This document shows, one piece after another, positions 35,865 to 44,672 of a stretch of 64,000 nucleotides of DNA (position 1 is the stretch's first letter; the number at the start of each line of letters is the position of its first letter). The stretch is from Acidobacteriota bacterium. Its GTDB lineage: Bacteria; Acidobacteriota; Terriglobia; Acidiferrales; UBA7541. Below the pieces are notes generated by a model. It saw only the letters and a list, made by a program, of their open reading frames with translations. It did not search any database and was not told the origin of the DNA. Where the stretch lies: NCBI GenBank assembly GCA_003223215.1, contig QHYH01000107.1:1-64000 (forward strand), written 5' to 3'. The position numbers were made by a program, and so were the translations under genes.

Positions 35865-37473
35865 GACCAAACGCGGCCTGCTCCCCACGTCCAAGGTCTC
35901 CGAAGCCCAGAAAGCCCCGCAGGCTACTGACCCTACCGCGGAATTGCGCCGCTTGGACGCGGAAGCCGAAGCCGGAGGCGGTTCCGAGCGCCGCGAGCGC
36001 GAACACCAGGCCGGCAAGTTGACGGCGCGCGAGCGCATCCACCTGCTCCTCGACGAAGGCACGTTTGAAGAGCTCGACAAATTCGTCCGTCACCGCTGCG
36101 TGGATTTCGGGATCGAGGAGCAGCGACCGGCCGGCGACGGATTCGTGACCGGCTTCGGGCGCATAGAATCGCGTCTGGTCTACGTTTTCGCGCAGGACTT
36201 CACTGTTTTCGGCGGCTCGCTCTCCGAAGCCAACGCGCAGAAAATTTGCAAAATCATGGACCTCGCCGCGCGCGTGGGAGCGCCGGTCATCGGCTTAAAT
36301 GATTCCGGCGGCGCGCGCATCCAGGAAGGCGTAGCCTCGCTCGCGGGCTACGCCGACATTTTTTTGCGCAACACGCTTTCGAGCGGCGTCATCCCGCAAA
36401 TCAGCGCGATCATGGGACCCTGCGCCGGAGGCGCGGTGTATTCGCCGGCGATCACTGATTTTATTTTCATGACGCGCGAGACTTCGTACATGTTCGTGAC
36501 CGGCCCTGACGTCATCAAGACCGTTACGCACGAGGAAGTGACCAAGCAGGAGCTGGGCGGTGCGATGACGCATAACGAAAAAAGCGGCGTGGCCCACTTC
36601 GTCGCTCGCGATGACGCCGATTGCCTGGCGATGATCCGCGAGCTGATGAGTTTTCTGCCGTCGAACAATCTCGAGGATCCGCCGCGCCGGGCCACGTCTG
36701 ATCCGCCCATGCGCCGCGATGAGGCCCTCAACAGGCTTGTTCCGCCGGACCCACAAAAACCGTACGACATCAAGGAAGTGATTCATTCCATCGTGGACGA
36801 AGGCTATTTCTTCGAGGTCCACGAACACTATGCGAAAAATCTTGTCGTTGGTTTTGCCCGGCTCGACGGCCGCCCCGTCGGTATCGTCGGCAATCAGCCC
36901 GCCTACCTCGCCGGGGTTCTCGATATCAACGCTTCGGTGAAAGGCGCGCGCTTCGTGCGCTTCTGCGATGCGTTCAACATTCCGCTGCTGACCTTTGAAG
37001 ACGTTCCCGGCTTTCTTCCCGGAACGCAGCAGGAATTTGGCGGGATCATCAAGCATGGCGCGAAGCTGCTTTTCGCTTTTGCCGAAGCCACAGTTCCGAA
37101 GATTACGGTTATCACGCGCAAGGCTTATGGCGGCGCCTACTGCGTGATGGCTTCCAAGCACATTCGCACCGACGCCAATTTCGCCTGGCCCACCGCGGAG
37201 ATCGCGGTCATGGGTCCGGAAGGCGCGGTGGACATCGTATACAAACGCGACCTGGCAAAAGCCGTGGAGTCCGGGCGCGAGAAACTGCGCCAGGAGAAAA
37301 TCGCGGAATTCCGCGACCGCTTCGCCAATCCTTTTGTCGCCGCCGAGCGCGGCTACATCGACGCGGTGATCGAACCCGCCGACACTCGCCGACGGGTGAT
37401 CACCGCGCTTCGCGCCCTCGATAACAAGCGCGACACCAACCCGCGCAAAAAACACGGCAACATCCCGCTCTGA
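35857..37473 (+). CDS. Acyl-CoA carboxylase carboxyltransferase subunit (PccB-like)
   Basis: A 538-residue carboxyltransferase of the propionyl/methylmalonyl-CoA family, transferring carboxyl from biotin to acyl-CoA in the cytosol. K-L-T-A-R-E-R-I near residue 50, the [11 protein letters not shown] oxyanion region near 148, [11 protein letters not shown] near 188, and A-Y-G-G-A-Y-C-V-M in the C-terminal half are diagnostic. It begins with TTG, chosen because GGGAGG lies 6 nt upstream. Biotin carboxylase and carrier genes lie 3.4 kb downstream. Acetyl-CoA, propionyl-CoA and methylcrotonyl-CoA specificities cannot be separated here. Confidence 0.92.
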   Translation: MSETKRGLLPTSKVSEAQKAPQATDPTAELRRLDAEAEAGGGSERREREHQAGKLTARERIHLLLDEGTFEELDKFVRHRCVDFGIEEQRPAGDGFVTGFGRIESRLVYVFAQDFTVFGGSLSEANAQKICKIMDLAARVGAPVIGLNDSGGARIQEGVASLAGYADIFLRNTLSSGVIPQISAIMGPCAGGAVYSPAITDFIFMTRETSYMFVTGPDVIKTVTHEEVTKQELGGAMTHNEKSGVAHFVARDDADCLAMIRELMSFLPSNNLEDPPRRATSDPPMRRDEALNRLVPPDPQKPYDIKEVIHSIVDEGYFFEVHEHYAKNLVVGFARLDGRPVGIVGNQPAYLAGVLDINASVKGARFVRFCDAFNIPLLTFEDVPGFLPGTQQEFGGIIKHGAKLLFAFAEATVPKITVITRKAYGGAYCVMASKHIRTDANFAWPTAEIAVMGPEGAVDIVYKRDLAKAVESGREKLRQEKIAEFRDRFANPFVAAERGYIDAVIEPADTRRRVITALRALDNKRDTNPRKKHGNIPL

Positions 37474-37486
37474 GGAAGGAGTCGCG

Positions 37487-37672
37487 TTGCGCCCGGTTCA
37501 AGAGCGGCCATCGAACGCCAAGCGATCCCTTCGTCGAGCAAAGTTGCAGCGAATCGTGAATTGGTGGCGAAGGGCCGCGCAAGGCGGCGTAAGAGGCGCG
37601 AACTTCACGGCCGGAGCGGCGAGGTTTTCGCTCGAAAAAATCCTTCGCGATTTGGGAATCCCCGTGCCCTAA
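37487..37672 (+). CDS. Possible small basic protein
   Basis: A 61-residue frame starting at TTG with AGGAAGGAG 6 nt upstream, a strong ribosome site immediately after the carboxyltransferase stop. The product is very basic (many Arg and Lys, W-W-R-R) and ends R-D-L-G-I-P-V-P. No family was recognised. The good site argues for translation; the composition could equally be chance. Confidence 0.35.
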   Translation: MRPVQERPSNAKRSLRRAKLQRIVNWWRRAAQGGVRGANFTAGAARFSLEKILRDLGIPVP

Positions 37673-37683
37673 ACGGGAAGGAT

Positions 37684-39621
37684 TTACTTCAGCAGGTATT
37701 CCTGTAAGAACTCGACGGTGGCGTAGAACTGGAAGTCCTGATTGGGCTTCTTGCGGTAGCCGTGGCCTTCGTCATTGGCGATCATCAACCACACCGGTGT
37801 GCCGGCTTGTTTCAGAGCCTCGGCGATTTGCTGCGACTCGCTCACCGGCACGCGCGGATCGTTTTTCCCGGCGATGACCAACATCGGTTTTTTGATTTTC
37901 TCGATGTTGTTCATCGGCGCGATTTTCTCAAGATACGCGCGCATTTGGGGATCGCGCTCGTCCCCGTATTCAACGCGCCGCAGATCGCGCCGGTAGGCTT
38001 CGGTGTGCTCAAGAAAGGTCACCAGATTGGACATGCCCACGATATCGACCGAGCAGCGAATGCGATCGCTGTAAAATGTCGAGACCGCAAGGGTCATGTG
38101 TCCGCCGTAGCTTCCGCCGGTCACGGCGATGCGATCGCTGTCGAGTTCGGGCTGTGCAGCGATCCAGTCAAACAGCGCGTTGATATCTTTGTAGGTGTCC
38201 TCGCGTTTCATTCCGTTGTCGAGCAGAGAAAAGGCTTTCCCGTAGCCCGTCGAGCCGCGCACGTTGGGATAAATGAGCGCAATCCCCAATTCGTTCAGGA
38301 GGTAATGATTTCGCCCAAGAAATGTGGGAACCGATTGCCCTTCCGGGCCGCCGTGAATGATCAGCAGCACCGGCCGCTTGCCTCCGAATTTTGCAGGCGG
38401 CTTGTACAAGAACCCCGAAATCATTTTCCCGTCGAAGCTTTTCCAGTGGATGAGCTCCGCGGCGGGAAACGATTCGGTTTTCACAGCACTCTCGCTGTTG
38501 GTCCAGCGCTCAAGCTTTTCATTGGCAACGTCAATCGAGTAGCAGTCTCCCGGGCTGCGGGAATTGTTCAGCGAGAAACCGAGGTCGTGTCCGTTGCGGT
38601 GCCAGCGCAACCCGCCCACGACTCCGGTAGGGATGTGTGGCAGGGGCATCTCTTTGCCGTTCGTCGTGTCGCGGACGTGCACGACGCTCAAGCCTTCTTC
38701 GTCGGTCACAAAAGCGAGCAGCTTGCCGTCGTGCGCCAGATCGAAAGATTCCACGTCCCAGTGAATCGGCGTGGTGAGATAGGTCGGCTGCTTGGTTTCC
38801 AGATCGATGTACGCGAGGCGGTGAAACTCGGAGTCTTTGTCCGTGGTGACGTAAATTCCCTTGCCGTCTTTGCTGAATCGCGCTTCGCCGTACGAGACCT
38901 TCTCCGTGGCGTGGCGGGGCGTCAGTTCCGATTTCTGTCCGGTCACCGCGTCCACGAGCCACAAATACGACTCGTTGATCGAAAACTCTTCGAGAAGCAG
39001 AATCTTTTTGTCGTCGGGAGACCAGTCCTCGGGGCGCCAGCCGCCGCCGCTCAATGGCGTCAACAAATGATCCGTCTTGGGGTCGGCGGGATTCATCACC
39101 CATAAATCGGTGTCCTTGCCGGTGCGCCGCGTGGACATGTACGCGATGCGGTCGCCATCGGAGGACCACGGGCCCATTAGATTGCGCGATTTTCCGTCGG
39201 TCAGCAGCGTGACCTCGCCGCTCTTCGTGTCGTAGCGATAGAGTTGATACCATTCGCCGCCGCCTACGTCCTTCATGAACACAATGTAGTCGCCGGCGTT
39301 CGGATGAAAGCGGCCGTTCCCAACGGAATCCGCGAAAAAAGTCAGTTGCTGGCGCGCGCCGCCGGGAATGGCCACGAGGTGCAGCTGCGGCGTCTCGGCA
39401 AAGCGCGTCGAGATCAGGATTTCATGCCTGGTGGGATGCCAGTCGGAAAGGCTCGCGCTGCGAAACGCCGCATAACGTCCCGCTGTTTCCGCCAGCGCAC
39501 TAGGAATTTTGGGAACCCCGTCAATTATCAAGCTTTCCGGGGGTGCGACGTAGGAGTCTTGTGCCATGGCCGGAAACACCGCCAAGGCCTCGAGCGCCAC
39601 CAAGAGACAGTACCGTTTCAT
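37684..39621 (-). CDS. Secreted S9-family prolyl oligopeptidase-like peptidase
   Basis: A 645-residue serine peptidase. A signal peptide (residues 5-20, A-M-A-Q at the cut) is followed by a beta-propeller (about 40-380, repeated S-P-D-D-K-K and T-G-K-D-T-D-L words). The C-terminal alpha/beta-hydrolase domain has the triad S504 (G-G-S-Y-G-G), D588 (G-K-N-D-P-R-V) and H620 (E-G-H-G-Y). S9 enzymes cleave short peptides, often as dipeptidyl or acylaminoacyl peptidases. I chose the M-K-R-Y start, 24 residues inside the longest frame, because it gives a clean signal sequence. It is divergent from the deacetylase gene. Confidence 0.88.
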   Translation of the reverse strand: MKRYCLLVALEALAVFPAMAQDSYVAPPESLIIDGVPKIPSALAETAGRYAAFRSASLSDWHPTRHEILISTRFAETPQLHLVAIPGGARQQLTFFADSVGNGRFHPNAGDYIVFMKDVGGGEWYQLYRYDTKSGEVTLLTDGKSRNLMGPWSSDGDRIAYMSTRRTGKDTDLWVMNPADPKTDHLLTPLSGGGWRPEDWSPDDKKILLLEEFSINESYLWLVDAVTGQKSELTPRHATEKVSYGEARFSKDGKGIYVTTDKDSEFHRLAYIDLETKQPTYLTTPIHWDVESFDLAHDGKLLAFVTDEEGLSVVHVRDTTNGKEMPLPHIPTGVVGGLRWHRNGHDLGFSLNNSRSPGDCYSIDVANEKLERWTNSESAVKTESFPAAELIHWKSFDGKMISGFLYKPPAKFGGKRPVLLIIHGGPEGQSVPTFLGRNHYLLNELGIALIYPNVRGSTGYGKAFSLLDNGMKREDTYKDINALFDWIAAQPELDSDRIAVTGGSYGGHMTLAVSTFYSDRIRCSVDIVGMSNLVTFLEHTEAYRRDLRRVEYGDERDPQMRAYLEKIAPMNNIEKIKKPMLVIAGKNDPRVPVSESQQIAEALKQAGTPVWLMIANDEGHGYRKKPNQDFQFYATVEFLQEYLLK

Positions 39622-39700
39622 CCGGGTGAACCCTCCGTCAAAAGAAAGCTCCTGTATACACCATCGCCAGGGTGGGAAGAAAACATATTTCAAAACATCG

Positions 39701-39827
39701 CCCTCCCTTGTTCAGACGACCGGAGGAAACCTCCTGATAGCGCAAGTGCGCGTTGCTTCGCTCGATTCGCGAACCGTTCGCGTCCCGCTCCGTGATACTT
39801 TGGAGCGGTGCGCACGACAAGGGAGGG
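39701..39827. promoter_or_regulatory. Leader of the YdjC-like gene with dyads
   Basis: An 11-bp inverted pair CCCTCCCTTGT (39701-39711) and ACAAGGGAGGG (39817-39827) brackets the region; the right arm contains the ribosome site. Between them CCGCTCC/GGAGCGG (39785-39791, 39802-39808) forms a perfect 7-bp hairpin. Pairing of the outer arms would hide the ribosome site. Confidence 0.45.
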
Positions 39828-39831
39828 TCTC

Positions 39832-40758
39832 ATGCACATGCGTCGAGCCGCGGCGGTTGCAACTTTCCTGCTGGTCACGGGCGCCCTTGGGCGCGCACAA
39901 ACCAAGACGGTGGCGGAGCGCTTGGGCTATCCACCGGATGCGAAACTTCTGATTGTGCACGCGGACGATCTCGCGGTTGCACATTCGGTGGATGCCGCAA
40001 GTTTTGACGCCCTGGACAAAAACGCGGTGACTTCCGCAAGCGTGATGGTGCCGTGTCCCTGGCTGAATGAAGTTGCGGCCTACGCCAGAGGCCATGCCAG
40101 TGCGGATCTGGGTTTGCACCTCACGCTGACAAGCGAATGGAAGATCTACCGCTGGGGACCGGTGGAATCGAAGGATAAAGTGCCAAGCCTTCTCGATTCT
40201 TCGGGCGCTCTCTGGCCGGAAACGGCGCCCGCGGCGCAAAATATCAAACCTGACGAGGCGGAGCGCGAGATTCGCGCGCAAGTGGAACGCGCGGTGGCGG
40301 CGGGAATCCGGCCGACACATTTGGACAGTCACATGGGCGTGCTTTTCGCGAGGCCCAGTCTTTTCGCCGTGTATGTGAAGGTCGCTCACGAATACGGTCT
40401 GCCGTTTTTGGCGCCGCGCATTCCGGGAGATCCTCTGAAGTTCTCCTCGCAACTCTCGGGAAAGGACCCCGTCGTGGATTCGGTGGTGATGGCCAACCCT
40501 ACGGTCCACGCGGACCGCTGGAAAGAGTTTTACGAAACGGCCATCAAGAATTTGAAGCCGGGGCTTTCGGAAATGATCGTGCACCTTGGTCATGACGACG
40601 CGGAGCTCGAGGCGGTGGCGCTCGACCATCCCGACTACGGTTCGGCGTGGCGCCAGCGAGACTATGATTTTGTGACCAGTGCGGAATTCAGGAAAATGCT
40701 CGAGGAGAACCACATTGTCCTCATCCACTGGAGGGACCTGGAGAAGCTGGCGAAGTAG
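39832..40758 (+). CDS. Secreted YdjC/ChbG/HpnK-family deacetylase-like protein
   Basis: A 308-residue protein with a signal peptide (M-R-R-A-A-A-V-A-T-F-L-L-V-T-G-A then Q-T-K) and a YdjC fold. I-V-H-A-D-D-L-A-V-A-H-S carries the first metal aspartate, and H-L-D-S-H-M-G-V-L matches the S-H-x-H region but lacks its last histidine. YdjC enzymes deacetylate N-acetylglucosamine units; HpnK does so on glycosylated hopanoids and is usually not secreted. A role after the HpnI/EamA pair is possible but it lies 36 kb away. GGAGGG precedes the ATG at 39832. Confidence 0.78.
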   Translation: MHMRRAAAVATFLLVTGALGRAQTKTVAERLGYPPDAKLLIVHADDLAVAHSVDAASFDALDKNAVTSASVMVPCPWLNEVAAYARGHASADLGLHLTLTSEWKIYRWGPVESKDKVPSLLDSSGALWPETAPAAQNIKPDEAEREIRAQVERAVAAGIRPTHLDSHMGVLFARPSLFAVYVKVAHEYGLPFLAPRIPGDPLKFSSQLSGKDPVVDSVVMANPTVHADRWKEFYETAIKNLKPGLSEMIVHLGHDDAELEAVALDHPDYGSAWRQRDYDFVTSAEFRKMLEENHIVLIHWRDLEKLAK

Positions 40759-40776
40759 CGGAACAGAGCCGGAGGA

Positions 40777-40805
40777 TTAGCTCGCTTTTCTCGCCATGCT
40801 AAACT
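40777..40805 (+). promoter_or_regulatory. Promoter-like pair before the biotin carboxylase gene
   Basis: TTAGCT (40777-40782), 17 bp, then TAAACT (40800-40805) preceded by TG. The ATG is 20 bases further on, so the leader would be about 13 bases, with no purine-rich ribosome site. Confidence 0.35.
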
Positions 40806-40824
40806 CTTTCCGCGCGACTCTTCT

Positions 40825-42363
40825 ATGTTCAAGAAAATCTTGATTGCCAATCGCGGCGAAATCGCCGTGCGGATCCTCCGCGCCTGCCGTGAATTGGGCA
40901 TTCGATCGGTCTCGGTATTCAGCGAAGTTGACCGCAAATCGTTGCACGTCCGGCTTGCGGACGAGGCCTACGGAATCGGCCCTGCGCCTTCGCGCGAAAG
41001 CTACCTCCGCATCGATAAGTTGATGGACGTGGCGCGCCGCGCGGGTTGCGACGCCGTCCATCCGGGCTACGGTTTTCTGGCGGAAAACGCGGCGCTGCCG
41101 CGCGCGTGCAAGGAAGCGGGAATCACCTTCATTGGGCCGCCAGCCGAAGCCATGGAAGCGCTGGGTTCAAAGACCGAAGCACGCCAGCTTGCGCGCCGCG
41201 TCGAAGTGCCCACCGTCCCCGGCACCAACGATCCGACCGAGAAATCGGCCGCGCGAGCCCTGGCCGAGAGCATGGGTTATCCCGTTTTGCTGAAGGCCGT
41301 GGCGGGCGGTGGCGGCAAGGGCATGCGGCTGGTTTCGAGCGACGGCGAATTCGAATCCGCGTTTCGCGACGCGGCTTCCGAGGCCATGAATGCCTTTGGC
41401 GATGAGCGCTTGTATCTCGAAAAATATCTGGAGCGCCCGCGGCACATCGAAATCCAGATACTGGCCGACGCGCGCGGCCGCGTGGTTTCTCTGGGCGAGC
41501 GCGAATGCTCGGTGCAGCGGCGGCACCAAAAAGTGGTGGAGGAAGCGCCGTCACCGGTTGTCACACCGGAATTACGCAAGAAAATGAGCGAGGCGGCAGT
41601 CCGGCTGGCTCGTGCGGGCGGTTACGTCAATGCCGGCACGATGGAATTTCTGGTGGACCAGCGCCTGAATTTTTATTTTCTGGAAGTGAACGCGCGCTTG
41701 CAGGTGGAGCATCCCGTCACCGAACAAGTCACCGGGCTCGATCTGGTAAAGCTGCAAATCGCCATCGCTGCGGGGCACGGCCTGCCGTTTGCCTGGGAGA
41801 CCATCACCCCGCGGGGACACGCGATGGAAGTCCGCCTTTACGCCGAGGACCCGGAAAACAATTTCTTCCCATCGCCGGGAAAAATTCTCTCCCGGCAGGT
41901 TCCAAGCGGCCCGGGAATCCGCCTTGACGAGGGCGTCTACGAAGGCTGGACCGTACCCAACGATTACGACCCGCTGCTGAGCAAACTCATCGCCTGGGGC
42001 AACAGCAGGGAAGAGACCGTTGCGCGATTGCGCCGGGCGCTCGATGAATACACCATCACGGGCATTCGAACAAACGCAGGGCTTTTCCGGCGCATTCTTA
42101 GGGAACCCGAGTTTCTTCGCGGCGAGATTCATACCCGATGGATCGATGAGCTGTTGCGACCAGGGCGGGCCGCGGCGCGGTCCGCCTCGGACCGAGGAGG
42201 GGAAGCCGATTTAAATGCCGCCCGGGATGCAGCGGCCATCGCCGCAGCCATTTGGCAATCCCGGCAGAGTGCCGGGCAAGCTGCGGATGGCTCCGGCCCC
42301 AAGGAAACCTCGTCACGCTGGAAAAGGGAGGGGCGTCGGCAGCAACTGGACGGCATGCCATGA
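40825..42363 (+). CDS. Biotin carboxylase subunit of acyl-CoA carboxylase
   Basis: A 512-residue ATP-grasp enzyme that carboxylates biotin. K-I-L-I-A-N-R-G-E-I-A-V-R-I opens the protein; G-G-G-G-K-G-M (near residue 155) is the ATP-binding loop. E-R-E-C-S-V-Q-R-R-H-Q-K (near 228), F-L-E-V-N-A-R-L-Q-V-E-H (near 288) and the biotin-site R-L-Y-A-E-D-P are all present. The chain is about 60 residues longer than AccC by a low-complexity Ala/Arg-rich tail. The biotinyl carrier gene overlaps its stop by 4 bases. Confidence 0.93.
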   Translation: MFKKILIANRGEIAVRILRACRELGIRSVSVFSEVDRKSLHVRLADEAYGIGPAPSRESYLRIDKLMDVARRAGCDAVHPGYGFLAENAALPRACKEAGITFIGPPAEAMEALGSKTEARQLARRVEVPTVPGTNDPTEKSAARALAESMGYPVLLKAVAGGGGKGMRLVSSDGEFESAFRDAASEAMNAFGDERLYLEKYLERPRHIEIQILADARGRVVSLGERECSVQRRHQKVVEEAPSPVVTPELRKKMSEAAVRLARAGGYVNAGTMEFLVDQRLNFYFLEVNARLQVEHPVTEQVTGLDLVKLQIAIAAGHGLPFAWETITPRGHAMEVRLYAEDPENNFFPSPGKILSRQVPSGPGIRLDEGVYEGWTVPNDYDPLLSKLIAWGNSREETVARLRRALDEYTITGIRTNAGLFRRILREPEFLRGEIHTRWIDELLRPGRAAARSASDRGGEADLNAARDAAAIAAAIWQSRQSAGQAADGSGPKETSSRWKREGRRQQLDGMP

Positions 42364-42857
42364 AATACGAGGTCCGCATTTCCGGCAAAACGCGCATTGT
42401 CGAGTTTGCGCGCAATGGCGATGGCTGGCAAGCCACACTCGATGGGGAAGCGGGCCTTGCCGATGTCGTCGAAACCGCACCGAACACCTTCTCCGTATTG
42501 GTTTCAGGACAATCTCACGAGATTTGCGTGACGCCGTCTTCCGACCGGCAGCTCGAGCTGCAAACCGGCGGCTTCGAATTCTCCGCCGAGGTGCTCGATC
42601 CGCGTTCGTGGCGTGGCCGCCACGGCGGCGCGGAAGCGGAGGGCCGCCAGCAAATTGCCGCGCCCATGCCGGGCAAAGTTGTACGACTGCTGGTCAAACC
42701 GGGGGACGCGGTAGAGGCAGGGCAGGGGCTGGTGGTCGTCGAGGCCATGAAAATGCAAAATGAGATTCGCTCGCCGAAAAGTGGGACGGTCGAACGCGTG
42801 CTGGTTGCTGAAGGTCAAGCCGTAAACGCGGGGGAAGCGCTGTGCGTGGTCGCGTGA
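42360..42857 (+). CDS. Biotin carboxyl carrier protein
   Basis: A 165-residue carrier. The N-terminal 90 residues are a beta-rich linker domain and the C-terminal 75 residues a biotinyl domain with the attachment lysine K131 in V-V-E-A-M-K-M. A-A-P-M-P-G-K-V precedes it, as usual. The ATG overlaps the stop of the biotin carboxylase gene. It carries carboxyl groups from the carboxylase at 40825 to a carboxyltransferase, most likely that at 35857. Confidence 0.92.
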   Translation: MKYEVRISGKTRIVEFARNGDGWQATLDGEAGLADVVETAPNTFSVLVSGQSHEICVTPSSDRQLELQTGGFEFSAEVLDPRSWRGRHGGAEAEGRQQIAAPMPGKVVRLLVKPGDAVEAGQGLVVVEAMKMQNEIRSPKSGTVERVLVAEGQAVNAGEALCVVA

Positions 42858-42949
42858 GTTCAAAGAAATGACCGATCGAGATCCCTGGGTGGCAGGAAGA
42901 CGCGGCCGCGAGGACAACACTGCCGAAAGAAGTTGATGCGACCCGAGGA

Positions 42950-44065
42950 TCAGTGGCCGATGGAGCGAGGCGGCATGTAGGTCTTGGCGGCTTCGGGGAG
43001 CTTGCCCCCGGCTTCGATGACCTGCTGCGCCAGGTAATTGGTTACCTGAGCGTCATCGCGAGCGATGGCGAGATAGGCGGACCGCAGCAGCTGCTCCTTG
43101 CGGCTGCGCAGCGTATCGCGGATGTTCTGCTGCACCTGCGGTTCGGAAAGGCTGCGCTGGCCCGCGGCCTCGCGCGAGATAAGCTTCAGAATGCGGTAGC
43201 TGACGCCGGCCTGATCGCGCGCTTCGATGGGCTGGCTCACCTGCCCGGGCTTTAGAGCCAGAACCGCTCTTTTGAGGGCCGGATCGACCTGCGGCGAATT
43301 CAGCGCCGATTCCGGCACGTAGCCCAGGTCTCCGCCGGTTGAAACCGTGTTCATATCCTCGGAATAGTCCATGGCCAGCTGGGCGAAGTCCGCGCCGCTG
43401 TTGAGCCGGTCCATGAGCATTTTGGTCTTCCGCAGCGCTTCGGACTCGTTGCTGGCGTCGTCGTTCTTACGGTTGCGGATTTGCGGGTCTTTCCGCGGAG
43501 TAACCACGATCTGCGCGAGATGGTAAGTCGGCTCCGCGAAATTGAACTGTGCTTTGTTGGCGCTGTAGTAGTCGGCAACTTCCTGATCGGTGATGGTGAT
43601 TTTGGCCAGCACTTCGCGATTCAGAAGTTTCTGAATCGACAGCTGGCGGCGCATGTCCTGCTTCCAGTCGTCCACGATCATGCCCTGTTCCCGCAATTGC
43701 CGCCGAAACTCCTCTTCGGTATACGGGCTTTTTCGCTCGGTGAATTTATCTTCGACTTCCCCGTCGGTGGCCTCCAGGCCCAACTTCTTGGCGCGTTCGA
43801 GAAGGATTTCGTTGTAGATCAGCTCATCGAGAACATTGAGCTTCAACGACAGGGCTTCCTCTTCCGAAGGTTCCTGTCCCTCGGGGTTGACGCGCGTGCG
43901 GTAATACTTGTCCACCTCGTCGCGCTTGATTTCCCTTCCGTTGACTGCGGCCCACACGTCGGGAGCATGCTGTGTCTGCCGCATGCAGCCGGCCCCGATC
44001 GAAACTGCCAGGGCGGCTAATGGCAGCCAGGCTTCGCCGCGGAGGATTCCTCTTGAGCAGTCCAT
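42950..44065 (-). CDS. Parvulin-type peptidyl-prolyl isomerase lipoprotein (SurA/PpiC-like)
   Basis: A 371-residue periplasmic chaperone. The signal ends at a lipobox-like I-G-A-G|C (C27). A SurA-N-like helical domain (about 35-170) precedes the parvulin domain (T-Y-H-L-A-Q-I-V-V-T-P to G-G-D-L-G-Y-V-P, about 180-290), then a helical tail. It would assist folding of outer-membrane or secreted proteins. The ATG at 44065 gives a proper signal; the TTG at 44107 does not. L28 lies just upstream on the same strand. Confidence 0.85.
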   Translation of the reverse strand: MDCSRGILRGEAWLPLAALAVSIGAGCMRQTQHAPDVWAAVNGREIKRDEVDKYYRTRVNPEGQEPSEEEALSLKLNVLDELIYNEILLERAKKLGLEATDGEVEDKFTERKSPYTEEEFRRQLREQGMIVDDWKQDMRRQLSIQKLLNREVLAKITITDQEVADYYSANKAQFNFAEPTYHLAQIVVTPRKDPQIRNRKNDDASNESEALRKTKMLMDRLNSGADFAQLAMDYSEDMNTVSTGGDLGYVPESALNSPQVDPALKRAVLALKPGQVSQPIEARDQAGVSYRILKLISREAAGQRSLSEPQVQQNIRDTLRSRKEQLLRSAYLAIARDDAQVTNYLAQQVIEAGGKLPEAAKTYMPPRSIGH

Positions 44066-44117
44066 GGGGTGCCCCACCAATCGCCGGTGCACAAAAGGTA
44101 TGTTCAAGGCTGGATGC

Positions 44118-44309
44118 TCAGGCAGCTTTTTTCACGCGGCCGGCGCGGATGCACGCCGTGCACACCCGGACGCGCTTCTTGACGCCCGCCACGACCGCGC
44201 GCATGCGCTTCACATTCGGGTTCCAGCGGCGGCGGCGCGTATTGTTTGCGTGGCTGATGACGTTCCCGTAGTGCGGTGTTTTGCCGCAGAAATCACACTT
44301 CAGTCCCAT
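44118..44309 (-). CDS. rpmB: 50S ribosomal protein L28 (zinc-binding form)
   Basis: A 63-residue L28. C-D-F-C near the start and C-T-A-C near the end form the zinc site of the C+ version; H-A-N-N-T-R-R-R-R-W-N-P-N is the family core. An AGGA ribosome site and a promoter-like pair lie upstream. The parvulin gene follows within about 50 bp on the same strand. Confidence 0.95.
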   Translation of the reverse strand: MGLKCDFCGKTPHYGNVISHANNTRRRRWNPNVKRMRAVVAGVKKRVRVCTACIRAGRVKKAA

Positions 44310-44348
44310 TCGGTTATCCTGCTCGGTCTAATTTAATTTAAGCCTGAA

Positions 44349-44377
44349 TATCTAGCCTGTCGGAGACACTAAACCAA
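44349..44377 (-). promoter_or_regulatory. Promoter candidate for rpmB
   Basis: On the minus strand TTGGTT (44377-44372), 17 bp, then TAGATA (44354-44349). The leader would be about 33 bases with an AGGA ribosome site. Confidence 0.4.
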
Positions 44378-44417
44378 GCTCCTCATTCTAACAGAGGCGC
44401 CACACTCCACAAAGCGC

Positions 44418-44478
44418 CGCTTTTCATCTTTTTTCATCTTTATTCCTTTCATCTCTTTCATTTCCTCTTTTTCCTCTT
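44418..44478. repeat. Polypyrimidine, TTTCATC-rich low-complexity tract
   Basis: About 60 bases almost wholly C and T on the plus strand, with TTTCATC recurring four times and TTCCTCTTTTTCCTC at the end. This is a simple-sequence tract. Confidence 0.7.
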
Positions 44479-44672
44479 CGGACAGTACCCTGTTCGATAG
44501 GACGGGCTTCGACCGCGTGGAGCCAACCAGTAACCCCCCCAAAAGCCTTGAAGTAACAGGCGTTTTCAGCAATTTTTCCCCGCCTTGGCCCGGAGTACCA
44601 TTGTTGGTTTTTCCCGTGCCTTCTATTTTCACCTTCCGGGCGCGAGAGCGCGCCCGAAACCGAATCGCAAGG

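Larger units (their letters stand above)
44310..44672. other. Intergenic with polypyrimidine tract
   Basis: About 360 bp between divergent rpmB and the HEAT gene. It contains the rpmB promoter candidate (44349-44377) and a pyrimidine-rich tract at 44418-44478 with repeated TTTCATC words. No gene is supported. Confidence 0.6.

Noticed and set aside
36295-37455. 386-residue minus-strand frame opposite the carboxyltransferase
   Set aside because: Antisense to a well-supported gene, without start site or motif.
37762-39105. 447-residue plus-strand frame opposite the S9 peptidase
   Set aside because: Antisense to a gene with a complete Ser-Asp-His triad; no independent support.
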